Below the pieces are notes generated by a model that worked only from the letters and a program-made list of their open reading frames with translations, searched no databases and was not told the DNA's origin. The translations under genes and the position numbers were made by a program. From assembly GCF_009389715.1 (NCBI RefSeq), contig NC_052405.1, forward strand, positions 17,623,397 through 17,687,396: a DNA stretch of 64,000 nt, read 5' to 3'. Every line of letters starts with the position of its first letter. Position 1 is the first letter of the stretch. This stretch comes from Phoenix dactylifera (taxonomy: Eukaryota; Streptophyta; Magnoliopsida; Arecales; Arecaceae). Below, one piece after another: positions 46,382 through 56,440 of the stretch.

Positions 46382-49300
46382 ATGGAGGATTCTATGGGAG
46401 GCATGATTAAATTGACATCTTCCAACTATGCCATTTGGAAACCTAGGATGGAGGATATCCTTTATTGTAAGGATTTGTATGAACCTATCCATGGAGATGA
46501 GGCTAGGCCAAAAGAGAAGACTGACAAGGAATGGGAGATAATGAATAGAAAGACAGTTGCACAAATTAGACAATGGGTTGATCAGATTGTGTTTCATCAT
46601 GTTGCTCAAGAAACCAATGCCTTCTCTTTGTGGAAGAAATTAGAGGCCATGTATGAGAGAAAGACTGCACAGAATAAAGCCTCTTTGATTAGGAGGCTTG
46701 TCAACTTGAAGTATAAAGATGGGAAAAGTGTGACAGAACACTTGAATGACTTCCAAGGCTTGGTGAATCAGTTGACTACTATGAAGCTTGTCCTAGATGA
46801 GGAGTTGCAGGCTTTGTTACTTCTTAGTTCTTTGCCAGACAGTTGGGAGACTCTTGTGGTGTCTCTAAGCAATTCTGCACCTGACGGCAAGGTCACTTTG
46901 GATATGGTAAAGGATAGCATGCTAAATGAAGAGGTTAGAAGAAAAGAACAGGGAATATCTCCTGAAGCTGAGGCTCTTGTGACAGAAAGAAGAGGTAGAA
47001 GCAAAAGCAAGTATCCTTACAATAGAGATAAATCCAGGGGCAGGTCAAAGTCAAGGAAAGGCATAAAATGCTATCATTGTGGCAAACTAGGACACATGAA
47101 AAGAGAGTGCAGAGCATTGAAAAGAGAGCAAAACACAGAAAAAGGTGAAGCAAAGACAGAGGAAAAGGATGTTACAGCAGTTGCAGCTGATGCAGATGTC
47201 ATTGTTGTTAGTGATGGTTGTGTCAACCTTGCATATGAAGATAGTAACTGGGTGATTGATTCTGGTGCTTCTTTTCATATCACTCCACATGGTGGTTTCT
47301 TCACATCCTATACTTCTGGTGATTTTGGTTGTGTTAGGATGGGAAATGATGGTTTATCCAAAATTGTTGGCATGGGGAGTGTATGTTTAGAGACCAATAC
47401 AGGGTGCAAGTTGCTACTCAAAGATGTTAGACATGTTCCGGATATCTGCCTCAATTTAATCTCCACCGGCAAGCTTGATGATGAAGGTTATAGCAATCAT
47501 TTTGGTGAAGGAAAATGGAAGCTCACAAAAGGCTCTTTGTTGATAGCAAGAGGAAAGAAAAATAATACTCTCTACATGATGCAAGCAAAGCTAAAGAAAG
47601 GAGAGGTGAATACAATTGATGATGATTTCTCTACAAAGCTTTGGCACAAAAGGCTTGGGCACATGAGTGAGAAAGGACTTCAAATTCTAGCCAAGAAGGA
47701 GTTGCTACCAAATACCAAAGGTGTGTCTTTGAAAACTTGTGTTGATTGTTTAGCCGGAAAACAACATAGAGTTGCATTTCATAGAACACCTATATCTAGA
47801 AAAATTAACATTCTAGATTTGATACATAGTGATGTATGCATGATGGATAGTAGAACTCTTGGTGGTGCACTTTATTTTGTTACCTTTATTGATGATCATT
47901 CTAGAAAGGTATGGGCTTTTGCTTTGAAATCCAAGGATCAAGTCTTGGATATATTTAAACACTTTCATGTCATGGTTGAAAGAGAGACAGGCAAGAAGCT
48001 AAAGTGCATCAGGGCAGATAATGGAGGTGAGTACAGAGGGCCATTTGAAAAATATTGCAAAGACTATGGCATTAAGCTCCAAAAGACAGTTCCTAAAACA
48101 CCGCAAGAAAATGGAGTTACAGAGAGAATGAATAGAACAATTGTAGAGAGAATCAGATGTATGCTCTCTCATGCAAAGTTGCCAAAACCATTTTGGGGTG
48201 AAGCTATGAGGACTGCAGTGGATTTGATCAACCTTTCTCCATCGGCTCCTTTGGATGGTGATGTGCCAGAAAGAGTTTGGACAGGAAAAGATGTATCCTA
48301 CAGTCATTTGAAGGTGTTTGGATGCAAGACATTTGTTCACATTCCAAAAGATGAAAGGTCTAAGCTTGATGGAAAGTCTAAAGAATGTATTTTCTTAGGT
48401 TATGGCCATGAAGAATTTGGATACAGGTTGTGGGATCCAAAAGACAAAAAGGTGATCAGGAGTAGAGATGTTGTCTTCTTTGAAGATCAGTTTATTGAAG
48501 ACTTTGGAAAGCAAGAGAAGCCGAAGTATTTGAACAGTTCTCCAATTAATCTTGATCCAGTTCCTCCACCTATGGTCCATGATGATGATAGGGGAGATGT
48601 GCAGGATGACAGTGAGCATAGTGATACAGGTGCTAGTGAGGGTTCTACAGGTGATAATGGTCACAGTGAAGCTTCAGAATATGGTGAACTATCAAGTCAG
48701 TCTGAAATGACAGAACCAGAGGTCAGAAGGTCTACTAGACAGCACAGAGCATCATCTAGATATCCTGCTTCAGAGTATATTTTTCTTACAGATGAGGGGG
48801 AGCCAGAATGCATCCAAGAAGTGCAGAATCATAAGGACAAGGATAAATGGTTTCAAGCTATGCAAGAAGAAATAAAATCCTTATATGAAAATCATACTTT
48901 TGATTTGGTAAAGCTTCCTAAGGGTAAGAGACTACTCAAGAACAAATGGGTATACAGATTAAAGGAGGATGAGAGCGGCTTAAAACCTAAGTACAAAGCA
49001 AGATTAGTTGTGAAGGGCTTTGGTCAGAAGAAAGGTATAGATTTTGATGAAATTTTTGCTCCGGTTGTGAAAATGTCATCTCTTCGGATTATATTGGGTT
49101 TGGCAGCTAGTATGGACCTTGAGATTGAACAACTTGATGTGAAGACAGCCTTCTTGCATGGAGACCTTGAGGAAGAAATTTATATGGAGCAACCTGAGGG
49201 GTTTAAAACTAAGGGCAAAGAACATCTTGTTTGCAAGTTGAAGAAAAGCTTATATGGGCTTAAACAAGCACCAAGGCAATGGTATAAAAAGTTCGATTCT

Positions 49301-50365
49301 TTCATGATGGGCCACGACTACAAGAGGACAAAATCCGATCATTGCGTCTATGTGCAAAGGTTTAGTGATGGTGATTTTATCATTCTATTGCTTTATGTAG
49401 ATGATATGTTGATTATTGGCCGTGATACTAACAAAATTGATAGGTTGAAGAAAGACTTAAGCAAGTCGTTTGCCATGAAAGATATGGGGCCCGTAAAGCA
49501 AATGCTTGGCATGAGAATTTCTCGTGATAGAAAGATCAAGAAGCTTTGGCTATCACAAGAAAAGTATATTGAAAGGATGCTCGAGCGGTTTAATATGGAA
49601 AAGGCTAAACCGATTTCCTCTCCACTTGCAAATCATTTCAAACTCACAAACAAGCAATGTCCTACAAATGAAAGGGAGAAAGAGGAGATGCAAAAGGTAC
49701 CCTATGCTTCAGCAGTAGGAAGTTTGATGTATGCCATGGTGTGTACAAGACCAGACATAGCATATACAGTTGGTGTTGTGAGCAGATTTCTCTCGAATCC
49801 TGGCAAAGAACATTGGGCTGCAGTTAAATGGATATTTAGATACCTTAGAGGTACTTCCAAAGCTTGCTTATGCTTTGGAAATGGAAAAACTATGCTAGAA
49901 GGATTCACAGATGCAGATATGGCTGGTGATATTGATACTCGAAAGTCTACATCGGGATACATGATGACTTTTGCAGGGGGAGCTGTTTCATGGCAGTCCA
50001 AATTGCAGAAATGTGTTGCTTTGTCCACTACAGAGGCCGAATATATTGCGGTGACAGAGGCATGTAAGGAAATGTTGTGGATGAAAAGATTCCTCCAAGA
50101 ATTGGGCTTGAAACAAGACAAGTATACTCTTTTTTGTGATAATCAGAGTGCCATTCATCTTAGCAAGAATCCCAGCTTTCATTCAAGGTCGAAGCACATT
50201 GATGTGAGGTATCATTGGATTCGAGATGTGTTGGAAGAAAAGCTTTTGCATCTAGAGAAAATCCATACCGATGAGAATGGGTCGGATATGATGACTAAAA
50301 TTTTGCTTAAGAAGAAGCATGATATTTGTATGCTTAAGGCAAGCTTGGTGGAGCCTCTCACATAA
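46382..50365 (+). CDS. Copia gag-pol polyprotein, intact (1327 aa)
   Basis: First in-frame ATG is 46382, with a stop at 50363-50365 just before the polypurine tract. Gag (about 1-225) contains NYAIWKPRMEDIL and a UBN2-type core. A CCHC knuckle lies at Cys230-Cys243 (CYHCGKLGHMKREC). Protease has the active-site Asp293 in IDSGASFHIT. Integrase begins with the HHCC zinc region (LWHKRLGHMSEKG from Leu420, then CVDCLAGKQ) and has a catalytic core with Asp484 (HSDV), Asp546 (RADNGGEY) and Glu581 (NGVTER). RT follows, with DVKTAFLHGDLEEEIYM and YVDDM (Asp1007, Asp1008). RNase H ends the protein, with TDADMAGD, STTEAEYIA and CDNQSAI. The product packages element RNA, copies it and integrates the DNA. 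No stop or frameshift is present; key residues are intact. Confidence 0.96.
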   Translation: MEDSMGGMIKLTSSNYAIWKPRMEDILYCKDLYEPIHGDEARPKEKTDKEWEIMNRKTVAQIRQWVDQIVFHHVAQETNAFSLWKKLEAMYERKTAQNKASLIRRLVNLKYKDGKSVTEHLNDFQGLVNQLTTMKLVLDEELQALLLLSSLPDSWETLVVSLSNSAPDGKVTLDMVKDSMLNEEVRRKEQGISPEAEALVTERRGRSKSKYPYNRDKSRGRSKSRKGIKCYHCGKLGHMKRECRALKREQNTEKGEAKTEEKDVTAVAADADVIVVSDGCVNLAYEDSNWVIDSGASFHITPHGGFFTSYTSGDFGCVRMGNDGLSKIVGMGSVCLETNTGCKLLLKDVRHVPDICLNLISTGKLDDEGYSNHFGEGKWKLTKGSLLIARGKKNNTLYMMQAKLKKGEVNTIDDDFSTKLWHKRLGHMSEKGLQILAKKELLPNTKGVSLKTCVDCLAGKQHRVAFHRTPISRKINILDLIHSDVCMMDSRTLGGALYFVTFIDDHSRKVWAFALKSKDQVLDIFKHFHVMVERETGKKLKCIRADNGGEYRGPFEKYCKDYGIKLQKTVPKTPQENGVTERMNRTIVERIRCMLSHAKLPKPFWGEAMRTAVDLINLSPSAPLDGDVPERVWTGKDVSYSHLKVFGCKTFVHIPKDERSKLDGKSKECIFLGYGHEEFGYRLWDPKDKKVIRSRDVVFFEDQFIEDFGKQEKPKYLNSSPINLDPVPPPMVHDDDRGDVQDDSEHSDTGASEGSTGDNGHSEASEYGELSSQSEMTEPEVRRSTRQHRASSRYPASEYIFLTDEGEPECIQEVQNHKDKDKWFQAMQEEIKSLYENHTFDLVKLPKGKRLLKNKWVYRLKEDESGLKPKYKARLVVKGFGQKKGIDFDEIFAPVVKMSSLRIILGLAASMDLEIEQLDVKTAFLHGDLEEEIYMEQPEGFKTKGKEHLVCKLKKSLYGLKQAPRQWYKKFDSFMMGHDYKRTKSDHCVYVQRFSDGDFIILLLYVDDMLIIGRDTNKIDRLKKDLSKSFAMKDMGPVKQMLGMRISRDRKIKKLWLSQEKYIERMLERFNMEKAKPISSPLANHFKLTNKQCPTNEREKEEMQKVPYASAVGSLMYAMVCTRPDIAYTVGVVSRFLSNPGKEHWAAVKWIFRYLRGTSKACLCFGNGKTMLEGFTDADMAGDIDTRKSTSGYMMTFAGGAVSWQSKLQKCVALSTTEAEYIAVTEACKEMLWMKRFLQELGLKQDKYTLFCDNQSAIHLSKNPSFHSRSKHIDVRYHWIRDVLEEKLLHLEKIHTDENGSDMMTKILLKKKHDICMLKASLVEPLT

Positions 50366-50366
50366 G

Positions 50367-50382
50367 ATGGGAGGGGGAGAAT
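50367..50382 (+). other. Polypurine tract of the young copia
   Basis: ATGGGAGGGGGAGAAT immediately precedes the TG of the 3' LTR and starts one base after the polyprotein stop codon. Confidence 0.85.
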
Positions 50383-50971
50383 TGTTGGCCAAGTCCCACC
50401 TTATGTGAGGTGGGACCCAGCAATTTAAATAAAGAAAAAAAAAAGGGGAAACAAAAAGAGGGAAAAGAGGGGTTAGGGTTTATTATTCTATTAGAGGGTG
50501 GATGAGAAGAAAAAAAAAAAGAAGGTAGCCGTCTTGGGAGAAGTGCTTGTGGAATCCATCTCAAGGAGGAGGTGAAGATCTTATTCAAGGCATTTCAAGA
50601 GGAAGAAGAACCTTGTGCAAACCTACACTCGGTGAGATTGTTCTCATTTTATTATTGGAGCCTAAACTCTTTTTCATATAAACTCTTTGTTTGTGATCCA
50701 AGGAAGAGATCCTTGATGTATGTGATCCTCTAGCTTAGCCTAGAGAAGATACTTTGTAAGCCCATTATTGTTGATAGTGGAGGTTTGTGGTGGACTTAGG
50801 TCCGGTGGTTTTTTCCCCTCATATTGGAGGGTTTTCCACCTAAAAATTCTTATCTCTTTCTTGTAGTTTGTTTTTTTGGTGGTTCTTACATTGATTAATT
50901 ATTGTGGTATTCTCATTCTACTCACACAAAGATAGGAAAGTTTTCATCTAGTGAAGGGGTCTTTCCTAACA
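50383..50971 (+). repeat. 3' LTR of the young copia
   Basis: 589 bp, near-identical to 45731-46319. Differences seen: one G fewer in a G-run near 50434, one extra T near 50643, and two G-to-A changes (near 50851 and 50865). Confidence 0.95.
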
Positions 50972-50976
50972 AAAAT

Positions 50977-51745
50977 TGATGAACTTTTTTACGCTCGATC
51001 ATGGTGTGAAGCTCCTTTGATGCTCCACACTTGTAGGTTTGGATTATCATGTAGGTTCCAAGCTCATCCTAAAAACATTTAAGAGTGGTGAAGTATTCCA
51101 TGACACATTGTTTCCTTTGTTCATACGAGGCATTATCATGGCATAGTTGATAAATGGTCTCATTTCATTGAAAGAACTGTTCTTCAAGATCCTTCCACAT
51201 TTCTTGATCTATGTCAAGATAGGCAACACTATTGTGGAGATCTCTTGACAAAGAGTTGAAAATCCATGAAATAACCATGGAATTACATTTTTCTCAAGCT
51301 TGGATATCTAAGAGAGGGGCTCATGGTTTTCACAAAGCTCCGTCAACAAAGCAATATTTATTTTTGACAAAAGAGTGCATTTCTAATGGTTCTTTTCATG
51401 TCGAATAATTATCACCATCAAGAAAACAAGACACTAAAACTTTACATTTTTCTCAAGCTTGGATATCTAAGAGAGGGGCTCATGGTTTTCACAAAGCTCC
51501 GTCAACAAAGCAATATTTATTTTTGACAAAAGAGTGCATTTCTAATGGTTCTTTTCATGTCGAATAATTATCACCATCAAGAAAACAAGACACTAAAACT
51601 TTACCTGGATTATCAGATAGGTGCAGATAGTATGGAGAAGAGGTAGAGATTTTATTATTTGATATGGATGCAGCCGTATGGTAGAACAAAGAGTAAATAT
51701 GTTTAATATGGATGAGACCTAAGAACTTCAATTGCTCTGATACTA
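50977..51745 (-). pseudogene. Old copia fragment, part 1: primer-binding site and gag N-terminal region
   Basis: The minus strand starts with TAGTATCAGAGC at 51745-51734 (primer-binding site, one mismatch). It then encodes the start of a copia gag in broken frames: MHSFVKNKYCFVDGAL-like sequence, SMVISWIFNSLSRDLHNS, then AYLDIDQEMW and QRKQCVMEYF. Several stops are present. The 5' LTR of this element should lie at higher coordinates (the AGAATGCCTAATTTTATTG region and the AT microsatellite), but its far end is not identifiable. Confidence 0.8.
51283..51600. repeat. Perfect 159-bp tandem duplication within old gag
   Basis: Unit 51283-51441 is repeated base for base at 51442-51600, followed by the first 4 bases of a third unit. 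The unit spans the old copia gag start region. Its length (159 = 3 x 53) keeps frame, but the gag is already broken. Confidence 0.95.
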
Positions 51746-51792
51746 TGGAGAAAAGTTGATTAGAATGCCTAATTTTATTGAGTATAGTGAAT

Positions 51793-52786
<994 letters not shown>

Positions 52787-52798
52787 CTTACCCTATCT

Positions 52799-53288
52799 TT
52801 TTTTTTTTTTTTGGTTGAAAACGGGCGCTTCATACAGTTCGAGTACGGATACATACAATAAAATTAGAAAACAACAAGTCTCAGAGTGCTCTTGGTAACT
52901 CTCCCTCTCTGGCCCACAGGGTACCCCCAGAATGACAGGCCAGATAAGAAGCCACCCAATCCACGGTCTTGTTGGCCTTTCTAAATACATGCTTAGTCTG
53001 AAAGGCTATTCCGTCACTCATCATAGCCCAAATATCTCGAAACAGGGGGTGTCCCCCTCCACTGCCGCTCGGGCCACCATGGATCCAGCCAATCATGGTA
53101 GCTGAGTCTCCCTCCACGATAACTGAGTTGGCTTGTAGCACGCACCGAGCATGGCTCAGGCCTGTCCAAGCCACCTGCAATTCTGCTCTAGAAACTGAGA
53201 TGTCGAAGATCTGACAGCCACCAGCAGCCACAACCCGAGACTTCGAGCCCCTAATGACGAATCCAACACCACCTCCCCTGCCGCCATC
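52799..53288 (-). mobile_element. 5'-truncated LINE insertion with 12-bp TSD
   Basis: A minus-strand LINE 3' end with poly(A) (poly(T) 52799-52812 on +). A perfect 12-bp duplication, CTTACCCTATCT, flanks it (52787-52798 and 53289-53300). The coding part is the C-terminal RNase H domain, open without interruption from the truncation point to the stop at 52881: VGFVIRGSKSRVV, SRAELQVAWTGLSHARC, EGDSATMIGWIHGG and ANKTVDWVAS. About 490 bp remain. Truncation, poly(A) and TSD are the signature of target-primed reverse transcription (established for LINEs). The open frame and perfect TSD suggest recent insertion. Confidence 0.92.
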
Positions 53289-53300
53289 CTTACCCTATCT

Positions 53301-54620
53301 CTTTTCATAGGAGCAGGATAATTGTTTCTTAGAAAGAAAGAAAATAAAAAAGAAAGTCAATATGCTTCTCTCTTTCCTCCCATGAATATGTTGCTCTCTT
53401 TTACCATGGATTATCTTCTATCTCCTTCAATTCATGATCCCTTTCTTGATCTTGCCCCATTGCCCATCATTCGAGTTCCCTTGACTTCTCTTCTATTGCC
53501 AAGGAATCTGCTATCTATTTGAAAGTGTTTTTTCGTTTTCAAACATTTGATAGGAGTTTCAATAGGATTAAAAAATTAATAAATTTCAAACGTATTTTAT
53601 ATGCTTTATATTTCCTAGCATCTCACCGTAGGCTTGTTTGGCACTACACACTTTGTTGCCATTGTCAACATTAATTTGAAACTGATGTTGTTAATATTTC
53701 ATTCATATGCATGATTTTGGTTTTTCAAATCTAATATGACAAGTGAGTTGCTGAACTCTTTTACTCATCACCATTAGAGACATACTATTTTGATGCTATG
53801 AATATGAAAAGAAGATCCCATTTTCTGAGTTTTCGGTTCGATTGAATTTTCTTTAGAAAAATATGTTTTGATATGACAGTTAGTTTAGAAGTTACTAAGT
53901 CTTAGTATGGAACAAAGAGAACTTCATTATTATAGTAGTGAGTAGATGATGCTACAAAATAAATTATTTTACTAGTTCATCATTCACAATTTTACAATAA
54001 TAAGACCAAAAATTGGTAGATATAGATTTAATTAGGCTATTTTCAATTTCAAAATAGTATTTTATACATGAATATGTGAAGATCTATGTAGGGGTGTGTT
54101 TAGTTCCACATCGATTATTCATGGGAGAAATCTTGAATATTTATATAGGACTAAGCAATTCAAAAAAATATTTTTTTTTAGCCTTTTTTGGATGAGATAT
54201 TGGGTTATTACAAAAGATATCAGAGTAGACTCAGCTTATGGCCTATGTAGAGTAGAGGACACTGCAACATTGACTCATTAGGGCTGATCACGAGCCGATT
54301 ATGGTGGGGATCCATATGAACAAGTGTTTAGTCTCACATCCGTTATTCATTGGGAAAAAAAAATTAGTGGGATTCTGCATAGTTATAATATTATTTTTCA
54401 TAGAATAATTAGTTAGGATGGTGGGATATCACATCTTTGGATTATATAAATATTTTTTCTGCATGGAGGGCCAAATCAACTTGTTTCATGATTCTCACAC
54501 GAGCATGATTAAGGAGCCGATTGTTGAAGGTAGCCCTTGGACCAATGTCTTTTATTATTAGATTAGCCAATGTTCATGGATGTCATTCTAAGTTTCTAAC
54601 GGCACCGCCCAAATCCCGCA
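53301..54620. other. Intergenic and upstream region of the PPR gene
   Basis: AT-rich; no protein-like frame. Two similar lines (TGTTTAGTTCCACATCGATTATTCATGGGAG near 54097 and TGTTTAGTCTCACATCCGTTATTCATTGGGA near 54324) are the kind of sequence found at ends of degenerate retroelements, but no element could be delimited. Confidence 0.45.
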
Positions 54621-54625
54621 TTTCT

Positions 54626-54632
54626 AAACCCT
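54626..54632 (+). promoter_or_regulatory. Telobox-like AAACCCT in PPR 5' leader
   Basis: AAACCCTGGCGAAAACC lies 69 bp upstream of the chosen ATG. AAACCCT motifs are common near transcription starts of plant translation- and organelle-related genes (known); function here is inference. Confidence 0.35.
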
Positions 54633-54700
54633 GGCGAAAACCTCCCTTCTCCTTCTACTCTTGCCCCGGCTCGAACACTGACTCATTCCCCGCAAAAACG

Positions 54701-56440
54701 ATGATACCCTCCTCCGCCCGCCTCCGTCCCCTCCTCCACTCCCTCCTTCGTTCCACCCCTAAAGCCTGCCCCTTCTCCACCGCCGTCTCCTCCGACTCTG
54801 ATCTCCCACTCCCCACTTCTCCGCCAACAGAAGAATCCATCCTTTATGTCCTCAAGAAGCTCGACAAAAAGCCCCAAAAGGCCTTGTCCTTCTTCAACTG
54901 CGTCACCTCCCAGTATGGCTTCAAGCCCGCCCACCCCACCTACAATCTCATGCTCCGCATCCTCGGCCACAAGGACTCCGTCAAGGATTTCTGGGCGTTC
55001 CTCAAGACCATGGACCACGCCGGCCACACCATCGACCGCAGCACCTACGTTACCCTCCTCGCCAACTTCAAGAAGCACAAGATGGCCGCCGAGTCGTCGG
55101 CGTTAAGCCAATTCTATGCCCAAACCATGGCGAAGGCCGCCTCCGATACCGCCATCGATTCCGCCGTCAAAATCATTCTCGGTGCCGAGGAATGGAATGA
55201 GGTGGCGGAGAAGAAGTTGCAGGACCTCGATCTATCATTGTCGGAGGTCGTGGTTGCGAAGGTCCTTCAAGAATTGCGAGATTGCCCTTCAAAGGCACGG
55301 GCTTTTTTCCGGTGGGTGGGGCAGAGGCCAAGGTATAAGCATGGGTCGGCGGCATACAATGCTATGGCTCGGGTACTCGGGCAGCGTGATTCTATTGGAG
55401 AATTCTGGAGCTTGGTTCAGGAGATGAAGGGAGAGGGGCACGAGATGGATATCGACACGTATATAAAGCTCTCAAGGCGGTTCCAGAAGACGAAGATGAT
55501 GAGGGAAGCAGTGGAGCTTTATGAATTCATGATGGATGGCCCCTACAAGCCAGCAATTCAGGACTGCGGCATGCTTCTGAGGCAGATTGCACTGAGTGGA
55601 ACGCCGGATCTCGAGTTGGTTTTTAGAGTTGTGAGGAAGTATGAGGCTGCTGGGTATTCGCTGTCGAAGGTTGTCTATGATGGGATTCATAGGTCACTGA
55701 CCAGCATTGGGATGTTCGATGAAGCTGACGAGATCTTGAAAAAGATGAAGCTTGCAGGTTATGAACCGGATAACATAACTTATAGCCAGTTGGTCTATGG
55801 TCTCTGTAAGGCTAAGAGATTGGATGAGGCTGGCAAGGTTTTGGATGAGATGGAAGCGGGTGGCTGCATTCCTGACCTCAAGACCTGGACAGTTTTGATT
55901 CAAGGGCATTGTTCGGCCGGTGAGGTGGATAAGGCCTTAGAGTTATTGACAAAGATGATTGAGAAAAATTGTGAAGCAGATGCTGATGTTCTGGATGTCT
56001 TGGTGAAAGGTTTTTGTAGTAAGAGAAGGGTGGATGCCGCCTACATTTTGGTTGTTGAAATGGTGGAGAGTGCCCATATAAGGCCTTGGCAAGCGACTTA
56101 TAAGTATTTGATCCAAGAACTACTGAGTGTAAGAATGCTTGAAGAGGCATTGAAGCTTCTCAGTACAATGAAGAGCCATAAGTTTCCTCCTTTTGCAGAT
56201 CCTTTTCCTCCCCATATAGCCAAATATGGGACAATTGAAGATGCTAGAGATTTTCTGAAAGCATTGACTTTGAACGACTACCCATCATCTACGGCCTATT
56301 TACACATCTTCAAGTCCTTCTTCCAGGAAGGCAGGTATTCTGAGGCTCAAGATTTACTTTTTAAATGCCCTCACCATATCCGTAAGCATGGTGAAATCTC
56401 TAAGCTCTTTGGTTCTATTAAAGCTGGGAAGGCTGCTTGA
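54701..56440 (+). CDS. P-class pentatricopeptide repeat protein, probably mitochondrial (BIR6/At3g48250-like)
   Basis: Intronless frame; ATG 54701 (579 aa) is preferred over the in-frame ATG at 54545. It opens a basic, Ser/Leu-rich transit-like peptide (SSARLRPLLHSLLRSTP, then FSTAV), and upstream sequence looks like leader. Degenerate 35-residue repeats begin with KKPQKALSFFN (about 75-150). A second block starts near residue 200 (SKARAFFRWVG, AYNAMARVLGQRDSIGEFW). Well-formed P motifs cover about 322-500: DNITYSQLVYGLCKAKRLDEA from Asp357, then DLKTWTVLIQGHCSAGEVDKA. No E or DYW domain is present, so a role in RNA splicing, stability or translation is more likely than editing. Similarity by memory is to the At3g48250 (BIR6, nad7 intron 1 splicing) / At3g02490 group; orthology is untested. 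GC-rich 5' half, typical of monocots. No lesion. Confidence 0.9.
   Translation: MIPSSARLRPLLHSLLRSTPKACPFSTAVSSDSDLPLPTSPPTEESILYVLKKLDKKPQKALSFFNCVTSQYGFKPAHPTYNLMLRILGHKDSVKDFWAFLKTMDHAGHTIDRSTYVTLLANFKKHKMAAESSALSQFYAQTMAKAASDTAIDSAVKIILGAEEWNEVAEKKLQDLDLSLSEVVVAKVLQELRDCPSKARAFFRWVGQRPRYKHGSAAYNAMARVLGQRDSIGEFWSLVQEMKGEGHEMDIDTYIKLSRRFQKTKMMREAVELYEFMMDGPYKPAIQDCGMLLRQIALSGTPDLELVFRVVRKYEAAGYSLSKVVYDGIHRSLTSIGMFDEADEILKKMKLAGYEPDNITYSQLVYGLCKAKRLDEAGKVLDEMEAGGCIPDLKTWTVLIQGHCSAGEVDKALELLTKMIEKNCEADADVLDVLVKGFCSKRRVDAAYILVVEMVESAHIRPWQATYKYLIQELLSVRMLEEALKLLSTMKSHKFPPFADPFPPHIAKYGTIEDARDFLKALTLNDYPSSTAYLHIFKSFFQEGRYSEAQDLLFKCPHHIRKHGEISKLFGSIKAGKAA

Larger units (their letters stand above)
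45731..50971 (+). mobile_element. Young, full-length Ty1/copia retrotransposon
   Basis: 5,241 bp with TG...CA LTRs of 589 bp each (45731-46319, 50383-50971) and a perfect TSD, AAAAT (45726-45730 and 50972-50976). By eye, the two LTRs differ by two G/A transitions and two single-base indels. A primer-binding site, one uninterrupted polyprotein and a polypurine tract are all present. Everything needed for autonomous transposition is visible, so it is recent and possibly active. Domain order GAG-PR-IN-RT-RH defines Ty1/copia; the Tork/Tnt1-like lineage is inferred from residue similarity. It sits in an older copia gag fragment. Confidence 0.96.

Noticed and set aside
39500..51745. Integrated plant virus (pararetrovirus) sequence
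   Set aside because: All retroviral-type proteins here follow the copia order GAG-PR-IN-RT-RH with LTRs and tRNA-Met primer sites; no movement or coat protein was seen.
54521..54700. Upstream extension of the PPR protein by 60 residues
   Set aside because: The extension begins at TTG. An in-frame ATG at 54545 exists, but the stretch has leader-like composition, and the ATG at 54701 starts a transit-like peptide.
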